DNA from: JABDGR01 sp964561455
GTDB taxonomy: Bacteria > Verrucomicrobiota > Verrucomicrobiia > Opitutales > JABDGR01
Length of the DNA stretch: 64,000 nucleotides
Assembly: GCA_964561455.1 (NCBI GenBank)
Contig: CAZLPS010000001.1
Span: 1 to 64,000 of the forward strand
Direction: 5' to 3'
Shown here in pieces: positions 41,217-50,157 of this stretch (the stretch's first letter is position 1; each line of letters starts with the position of its first letter). The position numbers were made by a program, and so were the translations under genes. The notes under the pieces were generated by a model. That model did no database searches and was not told the origin of the DNA. It worked only from the letters and a program-made list of their open reading frames with translations.

Positions 41217-43289
41217 ATGCCACCCATCCTCATTGAGCCTGAGCCGCCGCCCGTCCGCCGCCAAGACGCCGAGGCCGTGGGGGCCGTGCGGCGCGGTGAT
41301 GCCGGTCGGTACCGTGAATTGGTGGAACGCTATGAGCGGCAGGTCTACGCCGTGGCTTGGAGCCATCTGGGGGATGCAACGCTGGCGGAGGAGGCGACGC
41401 AGGAAGCCTTCATCCGGGCTTATCGCAGCCTGCCGTTGCTCGGTGACGGGGAAAAGTTTGCCGCCTGGATTAGTACGATTGCGCGCAACCTCGCCATCAG
41501 CCTGGGGTTGCGCCACCGCCGCGAACTCAATAACCGCCAACGCTGGGCCTTGGAGCAGCCCGTCGCGGAATCGCCACTAGCCCTGGACGAACCGGCCTGC
41601 ACGCCGGAAATGCTGCGCCAGACCCTGGCCGATTTGCCGCCCGCCCATCGCGAATGCCTGGTCTTGTACTATCTTGAAGAGAAAAGCGGGGCGGAGGCCG
41701 CAGCCGCCTTAGGACTCACGGAAACCGCCCTGCGCATGCGCCTCTCCCGCGCCCGGGTGGCGTTGCGGGAGAAATTGGAGGAACGCCTTGGCAAATCACT
41801 GGAGCAATTGCGACCGACCCGTTCGCTCGCGCCTTCGGTGATGGGCGTGGTGCTGGCAACCTCCCCGGTCAAAACGGCTGGCGGCGCGGGCCTGGGGGCC
41901 ACGCTGACGGCGGCCGCAGGCAAAGTGTTGCCCTTCAAATTCGTGGCGGTGTTTCTGCCAGCGGTTGCCATGGCACCGGGTTTGGGTATGGCCTGGTGGA
42001 TGGGGCGCTCGGAGCAACGCAACTTTCGTGACCCGCAGGGATTTCGGGCGCGGCTCCATCGGGCGTTTTTTCGGCGTATGATCTGGTTTTCGGTGGCGAG
42101 TCTCCTGGTCGCTTTTACCTTTGGCACCTTGATCGCCCATTCCCTGGACCTGCAAACATTTATTCTGGCCGTCGGTTTCTTTGGGCTGCTGCTCTTGACC
42201 GTGCAGATCCGCCAACTGTGGGTTAATCGAAACCGGTTTCTCCTTGGCATGTTCGCGAATGGGCTGATTACCACCTGCTCGTCGCTGGCGGTGGGCTTTG
42301 GGCTGCTGCCGCTCTGGAGCTTCAACTTCGCCGTCGTGCTCGGCGCGCTGGTGATGATTCCCACCATGCGCGCGCGGCCCATGCGAATGGATTACAGCCT
42401 GTTTTTGCGGGCCATCCAGGGCCTTCTGCCGAATGACCCCGGAGCGGCCCCAGGACGCGAATCAACCCGGTTCCGGAGCCGGACCGAATTGCTGGCCTTC
42501 GCCCGGTTCTTGAGCGAACGATTCCTCACCCTCAATTACCGTTGGGCTGAAGGAGGTCTGCAACTTTGCCTTCCCGCTTATCAGCGCGCCCGGTTCTCCC
42601 AATTGTCGGATGTCTTCTCCCTTCGTTGGCGGAAAAGTTCCTGGATTCAAATCGGCTGGGATGGCACCATTGAAGCTCATTGCGGTTCCCGCGATCAAGC
42701 CGAGATGCGCGCCGACGGCGCGGCGGCTTTGCACCCCATTGCGGAGTTGGAGGCGCAGGTGGCCGCGGCCGTGCAATCGGCGTGGGACAGCCTGCGCGAC
42801 GGCGACCTCGCCACCGCTGAACGCCAGGTGGGGCAGGTGCCGGACGCGGAAGTATTCCGCGTTCCGCCGACCCGCGCCTTAGCCTATCGCGTCTGGGCGG
42901 TTTTCATGTTCATCTGTCTGGCCGCCATGATCTACTGTCAAGTGAAAGTTTGGCGCATTCAATATCGATCGGCCAAAGCAGAACCCTTTCGGGAACAATC
43001 CCAGGCCGAAATGAAAACCTTCCAAGCCATGATTCCGCAGCAGAAGGAAATGTTCGCCCGCATCAATGACTGGAGTCAGCAGCAACTGGCGTTACGGCGG
43101 CAGGTTCGCGACGTCGCGCCCGGCGAAGCGGAGCAATTGCAATCGCAAATCCAGGAATTGCAGCGCCAAATAGATGATGAGCAAGGCAACGCCAATGACT
43201 TGCAGCGCCAAATGGACACGTTGAACACCGATATTCGCCGCCTGCAGAAACAGTTCAGCGAAACGATCAACCCACCTGCGGCCAAGTAA
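41217..43289 (+). CDS. ECF sigma factor fused to a membrane and coiled-coil region
   Basis: A 690-residue protein. Residues about 20-90 are sigma region 2 (YRELVERYERQVYAVAWSHL, EEATQEAFIRAYRSL, FAAWISTIARNLAI) and about 125-175 sigma region 4 (DLPPAHRECLVLYYLEEKSG, LGLTETALRMRLSRARVALR). From about 215, hydrophobic segments follow (LPFKFVAVFLPAVAMAPGLG, FSVASLLVAFTFGTLIAH, TFILAVGFFGLLLLTV, SLAVGFGLLPLWSFNFAVVL), then a soluble domain, another membrane helix (VWAVFMFICLAAMIY) and a C-terminal coiled coil rich in Gln/Glu (about 595-680). The start is the ATG at 41217; a TTG at 41205 is in frame. Tethering a sigma factor to the membrane would suit stress sensing without a separate anti-sigma protein; this is inference. 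Confidence 0.82.
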   Translation: MPPILIEPEPPPVRRQDAEAVGAVRRGDAGRYRELVERYERQVYAVAWSHLGDATLAEEATQEAFIRAYRSLPLLGDGEKFAAWISTIARNLAISLGLRHRRELNNRQRWALEQPVAESPLALDEPACTPEMLRQTLADLPPAHRECLVLYYLEEKSGAEAAAALGLTETALRMRLSRARVALREKLEERLGKSLEQLRPTRSLAPSVMGVVLATSPVKTAGGAGLGATLTAAAGKVLPFKFVAVFLPAVAMAPGLGMAWWMGRSEQRNFRDPQGFRARLHRAFFRRMIWFSVASLLVAFTFGTLIAHSLDLQTFILAVGFFGLLLLTVQIRQLWVNRNRFLLGMFANGLITTCSSLAVGFGLLPLWSFNFAVVLGALVMIPTMRARPMRMDYSLFLRAIQGLLPNDPGAAPGRESTRFRSRTELLAFARFLSERFLTLNYRWAEGGLQLCLPAYQRARFSQLSDVFSLRWRKSSWIQIGWDGTIEAHCGSRDQAEMRADGAAALHPIAELEAQVAAAVQSAWDSLRDGDLATAERQVGQVPDAEVFRVPPTRALAYRVWAVFMFICLAAMIYCQVKVWRIQYRSAKAEPFREQSQAEMKTFQAMIPQQKEMFARINDWSQQQLALRRQVRDVAPGEAEQLQSQIQELQRQIDDEQGNANDLQRQMDTLNTDIRRLQKQFSETINPPAAK

Positions 43290-43302
43290 GCGATTTCCCC
43301 AA

Positions 43303-43321
43303 TGGGCCCGGCACGGGCCCA
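43303..43321. terminator. GC-rich hairpin between convergent genes
   Basis: TGGGCCCG at 43303-43310 pairs perfectly with CGGGCCCA at 43314-43321 around a three-base loop, in the 33-base gap between convergent genes. There is no strong T-tract on either side, so it may be a weak two-way terminator. Confidence 0.5.
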
Positions 43322-43322
43322 A

Positions 43323-44381
43323 TCATTTGCCCGGTGCCCGCGCCAACGTCGTCACCATTCCAGTCGGAGAGATGAGCCGGATCGCATCATTGTCCGAGTC
43401 CGCCACATAAATATTTCCTTCGCCATCCACTGCCACCCCGCGCGGGCCCTTGAAACGGGCTGACGGACCCTGGCCGTCAACCGCTCCCGCTTGCCCGGCG
43501 AGCCCAGCCAGCGTCGAGACGATTCCCTCGGGGGTGATTTTGCGGATCGTATTGTTGTCCGTGTCGGCCACCAGCACATTGCCCGCGGCGTCCACGGTTA
43601 AACTGCGGGGCACGTTGAAGGTGGCGCTCGCGCCCGGCCCATCGGCGCCGCCGGTTTTGCCGGGTTGGCCCGCCAGCGTGGTCACCCATCCGTCCGGCGT
43701 GATTTTGCGAATGGTCGAGCTGGTTTGCGCCGCGACATAGACATTGCCCGCCCGGTCCACGGCGATGCCGCGGGGCCCGTCAAAACGCGCCAACGCGCCC
43801 TGACCATCAGCGTTTCCCGCCTGACCAGCCAAGCCTGCGAACGTGGTAACGATACCCGCAGGCGAGATCTTGCGGACGACTTGGTTGTGATTGTCGCTGA
43901 CGTAAACATTTCCGTCGTGGTCCACCGCCACATTGGTCGGGTCGTCAAAACGCGCGTCCGGTCCGGTGCCATCGGCGTAACCGGGCACCACCGCTTTGCC
44001 GGCCAGGGTGGTGACCATCCCAGTCGGCGATATCTTGCGAATCAAATGGTTGTCCGAGTCCGCCACGTAGACATTGCCGGCGTCGTCAAGCGCGAGCCCA
44101 ATGGGTCCCTGAAAGCGGGCGGAAGTTCCCTGGCCGTCGTTGCTGCCGATTTGCGATTCGTCGCCGGCAAATATGGCGGTATTGGTTTTGCCGGAGGCGT
44201 CATGACTGATTCTTACCACTATGGAATGGCCAATGTTCCCCGCGTACACGGCGCCCGATTTATCCAGGGCGATCGCCCGCGGTTGCGAAAGGGGCGCGCT
44301 GACGAGCGCGGGTGAGGAACAGCCGGACAGAGCAAGCGCTCCACCCAAAACAGCCAAAATATCCCGTAGCGTGGAGTGCAT
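43323..44381 (-). CDS. NHL-repeat lipoprotein (beta-propeller)
   Basis: 352 residues with a lipoprotein signal (DILAVLGGALALSGCSS). Six regular repeats of the type GPRGIAVDRAGNVYVA followed by IRKITPDGWVTTLAG make an NHL beta-propeller, exported and probably lipid-anchored. The spacing is about 55 residues per repeat. Such propellers bind ligands or proteins; no catalytic residue is evident. The start is taken at 44381 to place the signal peptide. Confidence 0.88.
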   Translation of the reverse strand: MHSTLRDILAVLGGALALSGCSSPALVSAPLSQPRAIALDKSGAVYAGNIGHSIVVRISHDASGKTNTAIFAGDESQIGSNDGQGTSARFQGPIGLALDDAGNVYVADSDNHLIRKISPTGMVTTLAGKAVVPGYADGTGPDARFDDPTNVAVDHDGNVYVSDNHNQVVRKISPAGIVTTFAGLAGQAGNADGQGALARFDGPRGIAVDRAGNVYVAAQTSSTIRKITPDGWVTTLAGQPGKTGGADGPGASATFNVPRSLTVDAAGNVLVADTDNNTIRKITPEGIVSTLAGLAGQAGAVDGQGPSARFKGPRGVAVDGEGNIYVADSDNDAIRLISPTGMVTTLARAPGK

Positions 44382-44419
44382 GGGGCAAAAGCGCAACCAG
44401 AGGGCGTCGGCGAAATCGC

Positions 44420-45010
44420 CTACGCAATCTTGCACGCCTCGTCAAAGGTCAGGCGGGGCGAGCGGGGATGGAGCTTTGCAGTCTCGCCGTAACCGAGGTT
44501 GCAGATGAAGTTTGATTTAACCTTGGTGCCGGCAAAAAACGCCGCGTCCATCTTGGCATTGTCGAAGCCCGACATCGGGCCGCAGTCGAGGCCAACCGCA
44601 CGGGCCGCGAGCATGAAATACGCGCCTTGCAGCGAACTGTTGCGCAGGGCGACGTATTCCAAAATATTCTCCGGCAGGTCCTTGAACCAGGCTTTGGCGT
44701 CCGCGGCCGGATAAAGCTTGGGCAGTTGGTCGAAGAAGTGAAGGTCCATGCCGATGATCGCGGTGGCGGGTGCGGCCATGGTCTTGTCCACATTCCCAGC
44801 ATCAAGACAGGGTTTTAACTTCTCCTTGGCGGCCTTGGACTTCACAAAGACCACGCGCATCGGGCACATGTTGGCGGAAGTCGGGCCGAATTTGGCCAGC
44901 TCGTAGGCGGCGCGGAGCACGCCGTCGTCCACCGGCTTGTTTTGCCAGTAGTTGTGGGTGCGGGCGTTGCGGAAAATCAAATCGAGGGCGGTATTGTCGG
45001 CGGAAGGCAT
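44420..45010 (-). CDS. rutE: Nitroreductase-family protein, RutE-like
   Basis: 196 residues of the FMN nitroreductase fold matching the malonic-semialdehyde reductase RutE group: LIFRNARTHNYWQNKPVDDG, LAKFGPTSANMCPMRVVFVK, LRNSSLQGAYFMLAARAVGL, then DCGPMSGFDN and FICNLGYGET. RutE reduces a pyrimidine-breakdown product with NAD(P)H. No other rut gene is adjacent, so the role here may differ. It lies 39 bases upstream of the NHL gene on the same strand. Confidence 0.82.
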   Translation of the reverse strand: MPSADNTALDLIFRNARTHNYWQNKPVDDGVLRAAYELAKFGPTSANMCPMRVVFVKSKAAKEKLKPCLDAGNVDKTMAAPATAIIGMDLHFFDQLPKLYPAADAKAWFKDLPENILEYVALRNSSLQGAYFMLAARAVGLDCGPMSGFDNAKMDAAFFAGTKVKSNFICNLGYGETAKLHPRSPRLTFDEACKIA

Positions 45011-45170
45011 GGCGGTGAAGCTTGGCGGTGAGAAGATGGCCGGTCTGGGAGCCGGCTAGTGGGAATGGCGCCAACTTAGTTTCGGAATCGGGAAACCGCA
45101 AACTTAATTGTAACGACCCGGGCCTGATTGGGGATAACCGCCGGAGAATTCCTTTTTGGGGTACAATACC

Positions 45171-45205
45171 TTGACTAAGCCAATGCGGTTTTTTTATATC
45201 GCCGG
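45171..45205 (+). promoter_or_regulatory. Leaderless-type promoter of the membrane glycosyltransferase-like gene
   Basis: TTGACT at 45171-45176, 17 bases, TTATAT at 45194-45199, then 6 bases to the ATG at 45206. Matches the pattern seen at eight other genes. Confidence 0.55.
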
Positions 45206-46957
45206 ATGGAGATGTCTTTCAACCCGGCCCGGCGAAGCTTGGCGCCAGGATATGCTTTATTTGTTTTGTCGGTGGTGCCGGTGGCGATCCTGTTCCTGTC
45301 GTTTTATCTCCAGCGAATCAATGGACCCTATTTTTTGTGCACGAACGCGGATCCCGATTACGTCTATCTTTTTAATGCGCTGAACCTGGCCACGGGCGTC
45401 GCCCCCGTGCATGTCGATCATCCCGGAACCACGCTTCAGCTTTGGGGCGCGGCGGTATTGCGCGGCACCCATGCGCTGGCTGGGCGGGGCGACTTGGCGC
45501 AGGATGTTGTCCAGCGTCCGGAATTCTATTTGACGGCCATATCCGACACGTTGATTTTCGGGTACGCCACCAGCCTGTTTTATCTCGGATGGGTCGCCCG
45601 CCGGGTGGGGCATGGGCTCGGTGCGGCCCTGTTGCTGCAATTGACCAACCTGGTCTTTTTGTCTACGCTGCCATGGCTACCGCGGGTGAATCCCGAATTG
45701 GTGATCCTCATTCTCGGGCAATGGCTGGGGGTGGCTTTGCTCAAGTTGGTGTATGGCCCGCCGGCGGCCACCACCCATCCCCGGGCTGCCGTTGGCTTGG
45801 GATTGCTGTCCGGTGTCGCCATCGTCACCAAATTATCGTTTTTGCCTTTGCTTTTGCTGGGTGTGCTGTTTTTTGAAACAGGGAAGGCCCGGGCGCGATT
45901 CCTCGCCGGTGTTACCGCTGCTTGCGTGCTGTTGACCCTGCCCGCAGCCGCCCGGTGGATGGATCTGGGTAGCTGGATTTGGCGGCTTTTGACCCGTTCG
46001 GGTCTGCATGGCGTGGGCACGGCGGGCGCTCCCAGCCTGTTGGATTATGTGCGCTGGCTTTATCACTTCCTCACCAATTACCCCCAATACACGTTACTGT
46101 TTGCGGCGGCGGCGGCGGTCGCCGCTTGGTTCTGGATTGGGCGGCAACGCCAGTCCCCATCGCCAGATTTGCAATTGCAAGGACGGGCCTTGACCGCCTT
46201 GCTCGCCTTTCATCTCTTGCTCTTGCTCATGGTGGCAAAGTTTCGCCGGGATTATTATATTTTCCCCTCTTTCGGCCTGATGATGTTAACCGTCTTGCTG
46301 GCGGCGGACTTGTTCCGCCGCCGCCAGAACAAAGCGCTGCCTGCGGCGGTGGCCACGGTGACTTGGGTGCTGGTCGCGGTGCTGTTCACCTGGCAGGTTT
46401 TGTTTCGCTTGCCGGTGGTCCTGCACGAGCTGAAAGCAACCAAGGCCCAGCAAGCGGCGGTGGCTGAAATCGCGGAGAGGTTATCCGCAAAATATTTGGT
46501 CGTGCGCAGCATTTGGTCCTCCTCCGAGGCTTATGCCGAATTCCTGGGCAACGTGTACACCGGTAACCGGTATTCGCCGCTGCTCGCCCAACGTTATCCC
46601 GACTATGTCGGATGGGATTCGCCCTTGCTCGCAAATTTTAATCCGGGTTTCTTGGATGACCCCGGAATGGTCGGGAAATACCTCACGTTTGGTCGCGTGC
46701 TGGCTGGCGGCAACGCTGCTTCGGTCGAGCAGCTTTTTACCGGCCGCGCCGGAATTATTTTTCAATCCGGCGCCCCAAAAACTTTCGAGGCCGACCCCGT
46801 GGCTTTGCCACCAGGATTTCAACTTTTCCCCATCTTTGGCAGTCCGGACGAAACCCTCTATTGGGCCGGTCGGGATGAAGCCGCGCCGGAGTTGCTTCAG
46901 TTGAAAATGGCATTGCGGGCGAATTTGCCAAAAAACGCGCCAGCCGGGCGGCCGTGA
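45206..46957 (+). CDS. Polytopic membrane protein, GT-C glycosyltransferase-like
   Basis: A 583-residue protein with about ten hydrophobic helices (ALFVLSVVPVAILFLSFYL, AALLLQLTNLVFLSTLPWL, GLLSGVAIVTKLSFLPLLLL, LLFAAAAAVAAWFWIG and others) and a soluble C-terminal domain from about 410. FLCTNADPDYVYLFNALNLA in the first loop holds an acidic pair like the D-x-D/E of GT-C enzymes, followed by HVDHPGTTLQLWGA. Such proteins transfer sugars from polyprenyl-phosphate donors. Assignment is by overall layout only. Confidence 0.62.
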   Translation: MEMSFNPARRSLAPGYALFVLSVVPVAILFLSFYLQRINGPYFLCTNADPDYVYLFNALNLATGVAPVHVDHPGTTLQLWGAAVLRGTHALAGRGDLAQDVVQRPEFYLTAISDTLIFGYATSLFYLGWVARRVGHGLGAALLLQLTNLVFLSTLPWLPRVNPELVILILGQWLGVALLKLVYGPPAATTHPRAAVGLGLLSGVAIVTKLSFLPLLLLGVLFFETGKARARFLAGVTAACVLLTLPAAARWMDLGSWIWRLLTRSGLHGVGTAGAPSLLDYVRWLYHFLTNYPQYTLLFAAAAAVAAWFWIGRQRQSPSPDLQLQGRALTALLAFHLLLLLMVAKFRRDYYIFPSFGLMMLTVLLAADLFRRRQNKALPAAVATVTWVLVAVLFTWQVLFRLPVVLHELKATKAQQAAVAEIAERLSAKYLVVRSIWSSSEAYAEFLGNVYTGNRYSPLLAQRYPDYVGWDSPLLANFNPGFLDDPGMVGKYLTFGRVLAGGNAASVEQLFTGRAGIIFQSGAPKTFEADPVALPPGFQLFPIFGSPDETLYWAGRDEAAPELLQLKMALRANLPKNAPAGRP

Positions 46958-47076
46958 AACCGTTTGGAACTTCAACCAAGCATGGTGGGCCTGTTTTCGG
47001 CCGGGGCAATGCGGGGTGCGACCTTGGTTGACCCCGGCGATTTACCGGCAATGCTGTCTCCGCCCTTCGCTGGCCC

Positions 47077-48363
47077 ATGATGAATCACCTCCTCCCGGTC
47101 GAATCCCTTCCGCCGACGCGCGTACGTCATGGAGTGGTGGCGTTTGCCGTGACGCTCGCCATGGTCACCTACCTCGACCGGGCGTGCATCGCGGCTTTGG
47201 CGCCTGCCATCTCCAGCGACCTTTCCCTGAGCAAAGATCAGATGAGCATGGTGTTTAGTGCGTTTGCCCTGGCTTACGCCTTGTTCGAAATTCCGACCGC
47301 ATGGTTGGCTGACCGGTTGGGCCCGCGCCGGGTGCTCACGCGCATCGTCCTGTGGTGGTCGGTCTTCACCATGGGCACGGGCGCGGCGCTTAATTTGATT
47401 TCGCTGGTCGTTACCCGGTTTCTGTTCGGCGCGGGCGAGGCGGGGGCATGGCCATGCGTTTCGCGGGCGTTTTCGCGGTGGGTGCCGTTGGCGGAGCGGG
47501 GGCGCATGCAGGGGATATTTTTCAGCGGCGCGCATTTGTCCGCCGGGGTGGCGCCGATGCTCGCGCTGTGGCTGAGCGGGATGGTTGGCTGGCGCATGGT
47601 CTTTGTGGGCTTCGGAATGGTGGGTGGGCTGTGGGCGGTGGTGTGGTCACGGTGGTTCCAGGATGATCCGTCGCAGCATCCGGACGTCAATGCCGCCGAG
47701 CATGCGCTCATTGTGGCGGGGCGCGAGCCCGCCGGCACCGCCGGGCACGCGGGCTGGCCTTACTGGCGCCGGCTTTTGGGCCACCGCAACACGCTGCCGC
47801 TTTGTCTGGGCTACATCCCGAACAGTTTTGCGTTCTATTTCTGCATTACCTGGCTGCCAACTTATCTGAAGGAAAAGCACGGATTCACGTCACTCTCGCT
47901 CGGTTTCTTCTCCGGGCTTCCGCTAATGGCGGCGGTCGCTGGCGATTTGCTGGGGGGTGTCGCGACGGATTTTGCCACCCGCCGCCTCGGTTTGCGACTG
48001 GGCCGGGCGGGTTTGTGCTGCCTGGGGAATCTACTGGCTGGCGCCGCAATGATCGGCGCCGTCTTCACGGCCAACCCGATTGTCGCGATCGCCCTCATCT
48101 CGTTGGCGGTGATGGCGACGATGTTCACGCTGGCGGCGGCCTGGGCCATCTGCCTCGACATCGGCGGCTCGCACGCCGGCGTCGTCAGCGCCACGATGAA
48201 CACCGCCGGCCAGATCGGCTCCATTTTCAGCCCGCTGCTGGTGACCTGGCTCCTCGCGCGGGGCGGCGACTGGAACGCGCCCGTCCTGGCCATCGGCGGC
48301 CTGTTCGTCCTCGGCGCGGCCAGCTGGTGTCTGGTGGATCCACGCGACCGGGTGTTTGAGTAA
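47077..48363 (+). CDS. MFS transporter, ACS (anion:cation symporter)-like
   Basis: 428 residues with 12 predicted helices. The loop between helices 2 and 3 has ADRLGPRRVLTRIVLWWSVF, the MFS signature. TYLDRACIAALAPAISSDLS in helix 1 and RFLFGAGEAGAWPCVSRAFS in helix 4 are typical of the ACS/hexuronate-phthalate family, which takes up organic anions such as hexuronates. It could import products of polysaccharide breakdown. It starts at tandem ATG codons; the first is used. Confidence 0.9.
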   Translation: MMNHLLPVESLPPTRVRHGVVAFAVTLAMVTYLDRACIAALAPAISSDLSLSKDQMSMVFSAFALAYALFEIPTAWLADRLGPRRVLTRIVLWWSVFTMGTGAALNLISLVVTRFLFGAGEAGAWPCVSRAFSRWVPLAERGRMQGIFFSGAHLSAGVAPMLALWLSGMVGWRMVFVGFGMVGGLWAVVWSRWFQDDPSQHPDVNAAEHALIVAGREPAGTAGHAGWPYWRRLLGHRNTLPLCLGYIPNSFAFYFCITWLPTYLKEKHGFTSLSLGFFSGLPLMAAVAGDLLGGVATDFATRRLGLRLGRAGLCCLGNLLAGAAMIGAVFTANPIVAIALISLAVMATMFTLAAAWAICLDIGGSHAGVVSATMNTAGQIGSIFSPLLVTWLLARGGDWNAPVLAIGGLFVLGAASWCLVDPRDRVFE

Positions 48364-48388
48364 AGGGCGGGTGCGGAAGATTTGGGGC

Positions 48389-48416
48389 AGGCGAAGCCAC
48401 GAAGGCACGAAGCAAT
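48389..48416. repeat. Word repeat G (single arm)
   Basis: AGGCGAAGCCACGAAGGCAC followed by GAAGCAATT between the MFS and GH63-like genes. Same words as at 49966. Confidence 0.6.
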
Positions 48417-48607
48417 TATACGCCAATTTATTTTCCGATGGTGTGGGGTGGGGCGGCAGTACATTTCGCATCTTGGAATTTGATGTCGCGCTCCGGTCGA
48501 TACCAGGGATACATTTAAGGGCAGTGGTTGATAGACCTGTGGGGAATATCCATTTCCATGGGCCGACTTTTTCGCCCACGCCAACTTGAATTTTCCCTGG
48601 CTGCATC

Positions 48608-49903
48608 ATGAATCGCCGCGAATGTTTAAAAAGGCTCGGGCTGGCGGGCGGCGTGGTCCTGGCCGGTTCGCCCCGGAGTTTGTTCGGTCAGGCTTCCAGC
48701 CTGCCGCGACTGGCGGGTTTGCGGGCTGAGGCCGAGCGCCTGGGCAAACCGGGATGGCGGGCGATGCTTCGCTACCACGCCGATTTGCACGCAAAAGCGA
48801 TCAAGCCCGCCCAAGCTCCTTTTCCATTTCCCTGGGAGGAAATCGGCCCGGGCTATATGAGCCGGGCCTTCGGCCATTGGGACATCGTGCACGAAATGCT
48901 GGATGTCCTGCCGGCGGAGCCCGATCACGTGCGCCACCAGTTGAGCAACGATCTCGTCAGCCAGCAGCAAGACGGCTTTTTACCCGGGAGCATCTACGTC
49001 AGCCCGACGGGTATCACCTTTGGCAAGGAGCAGGGCCATCCCCCGTTGTGGCCCGTCGCCGCGGATGATTACGCCCGGCAGCAAAAAGATCCGGCGGTCC
49101 TCGCCACCTGTTTCGAGCCTCTGGTCCGGCAAATTCACTGGTTTGAAACCAACCGCAAGGCCGAAGGGGAAGGCGCATACTATGCCGATATCCTCACCGG
49201 CAAGTGGGAAAGTGGCGTGGACGAAGGCGTCCGCTTTACCGGCGTTACGGCCGGGAATCGCGCCTTTGTGGACGCCACCGCGCATTTATATCAGATGTAT
49301 GCCCTGGCGGCGGCTTGGGCTAAAACGCTGGGCAAATCCGCCGAAACGCTGGACGCCCGCGCCACCACTTTGCGGGATTTCCTGCGCACCAAACTTTATG
49401 TCGAGACCACCGGACTTTTTCACGACCTCTGGGCCGTGGAGAATCCCGCCCAGCGCATCGTCACCTTTGAAGGCCTCTGGCCGATGATTGTCGGCGCCGC
49501 CACCCCCCAGCAGGCGACCCGCATCGTGGAGGGCAGCCTGTTAAATCCCGACCGGTTTCTCTGCGCCCATCCCATCGCCACCGTCGGCCTGAAGGAAAAG
49601 GCGTTCGAACTGCGCATGTGGCGCGGCCCCGCGTGGAATTCCATGACCTACTGGGCCGCCCGGGGAGCGTTGCGCTACGGCTTCAAGGCCGCCGCCAAGA
49701 CCATACTCGAATGGGCGCTCGATGACACTGCGGCCCAATTCGCCCGCACGGGCACCATTTGGGAGTTTTACAGCCCTTCCGGGGGCAAGCCCGAAGAACT
49801 CCGCCGGAAACTGGTCAATCAGCGGTGGACCAATCCCTGTCGGGACTACCTCGGCCACAATCCGCTTTTCGCCATGGCGCGCCTTTGGCAGGATGCCGGT
49901 TAA
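48608..49903 (+). CDS. Exported GH63-like (alpha/alpha)6-barrel glycosidase
   Basis: 431 residues with a Tat-like or Sec signal (MNRRECLKRLGLAGGVVLAG). The helical-barrel marks are GPGYMSRAFGHWDIVHEMLD and DGFLPGSIY, then LTGKWESGVDEGVRF, the W-E-S-G-x-D motif with the acid catalyst, and LFHDLWAVE, RMWRGPAWNSMTYWAARGAL and TIWEFYSPSGG. This is the trehalase/glucosidase-I-like superfamily. The substrate may be an alpha-linked disaccharide or glycosylglycerate. It follows the MFS gene by 244 bases. Confidence 0.82.
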   Translation: MNRRECLKRLGLAGGVVLAGSPRSLFGQASSLPRLAGLRAEAERLGKPGWRAMLRYHADLHAKAIKPAQAPFPFPWEEIGPGYMSRAFGHWDIVHEMLDVLPAEPDHVRHQLSNDLVSQQQDGFLPGSIYVSPTGITFGKEQGHPPLWPVAADDYARQQKDPAVLATCFEPLVRQIHWFETNRKAEGEGAYYADILTGKWESGVDEGVRFTGVTAGNRAFVDATAHLYQMYALAAAWAKTLGKSAETLDARATTLRDFLRTKLYVETTGLFHDLWAVENPAQRIVTFEGLWPMIVGAATPQQATRIVEGSLLNPDRFLCAHPIATVGLKEKAFELRMWRGPAWNSMTYWAARGALRYGFKAAAKTILEWALDDTAAQFARTGTIWEFYSPSGGKPEELRRKLVNQRWTNPCRDYLGHNPLFAMARLWQDAG

Positions 49904-49965
49904 GATGTAATACGGCCAAGCGGAAAATAGATCTCTCATTGCCGGTTACTCTGCTTTTGTCTTGG

Positions 49966-50062
49966 CGCACGCGAAGCCGGGAAGGCACGAAGCAATCTTG
50001 ACCAATCCGGTGTCTGACGCGCATTAGTTCATCCCTTCGCGTTTTCGCGTCTTCGCGTGAAT
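49966..50062. repeat. Word repeat G, facing arms, at a convergent junction
   Basis: GCGCACGCGAAGCCGGGAAG, then GCACGAAGCAAT, at 49965-49996 faces CTTCGCGTTTTCGCGTCTTC at 50036-50055, between the GH63-like and purU genes. Confidence 0.65.
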
Positions 50063-50157
50063 AAGAATTGACGGAATTTAACCTTGGGACGCGCTTCCGG
50101 TGCCCTTAAATCTCTCGCCCAATCCGGCGCCAGTGATTTAAAAAACTCATTCCCCTC

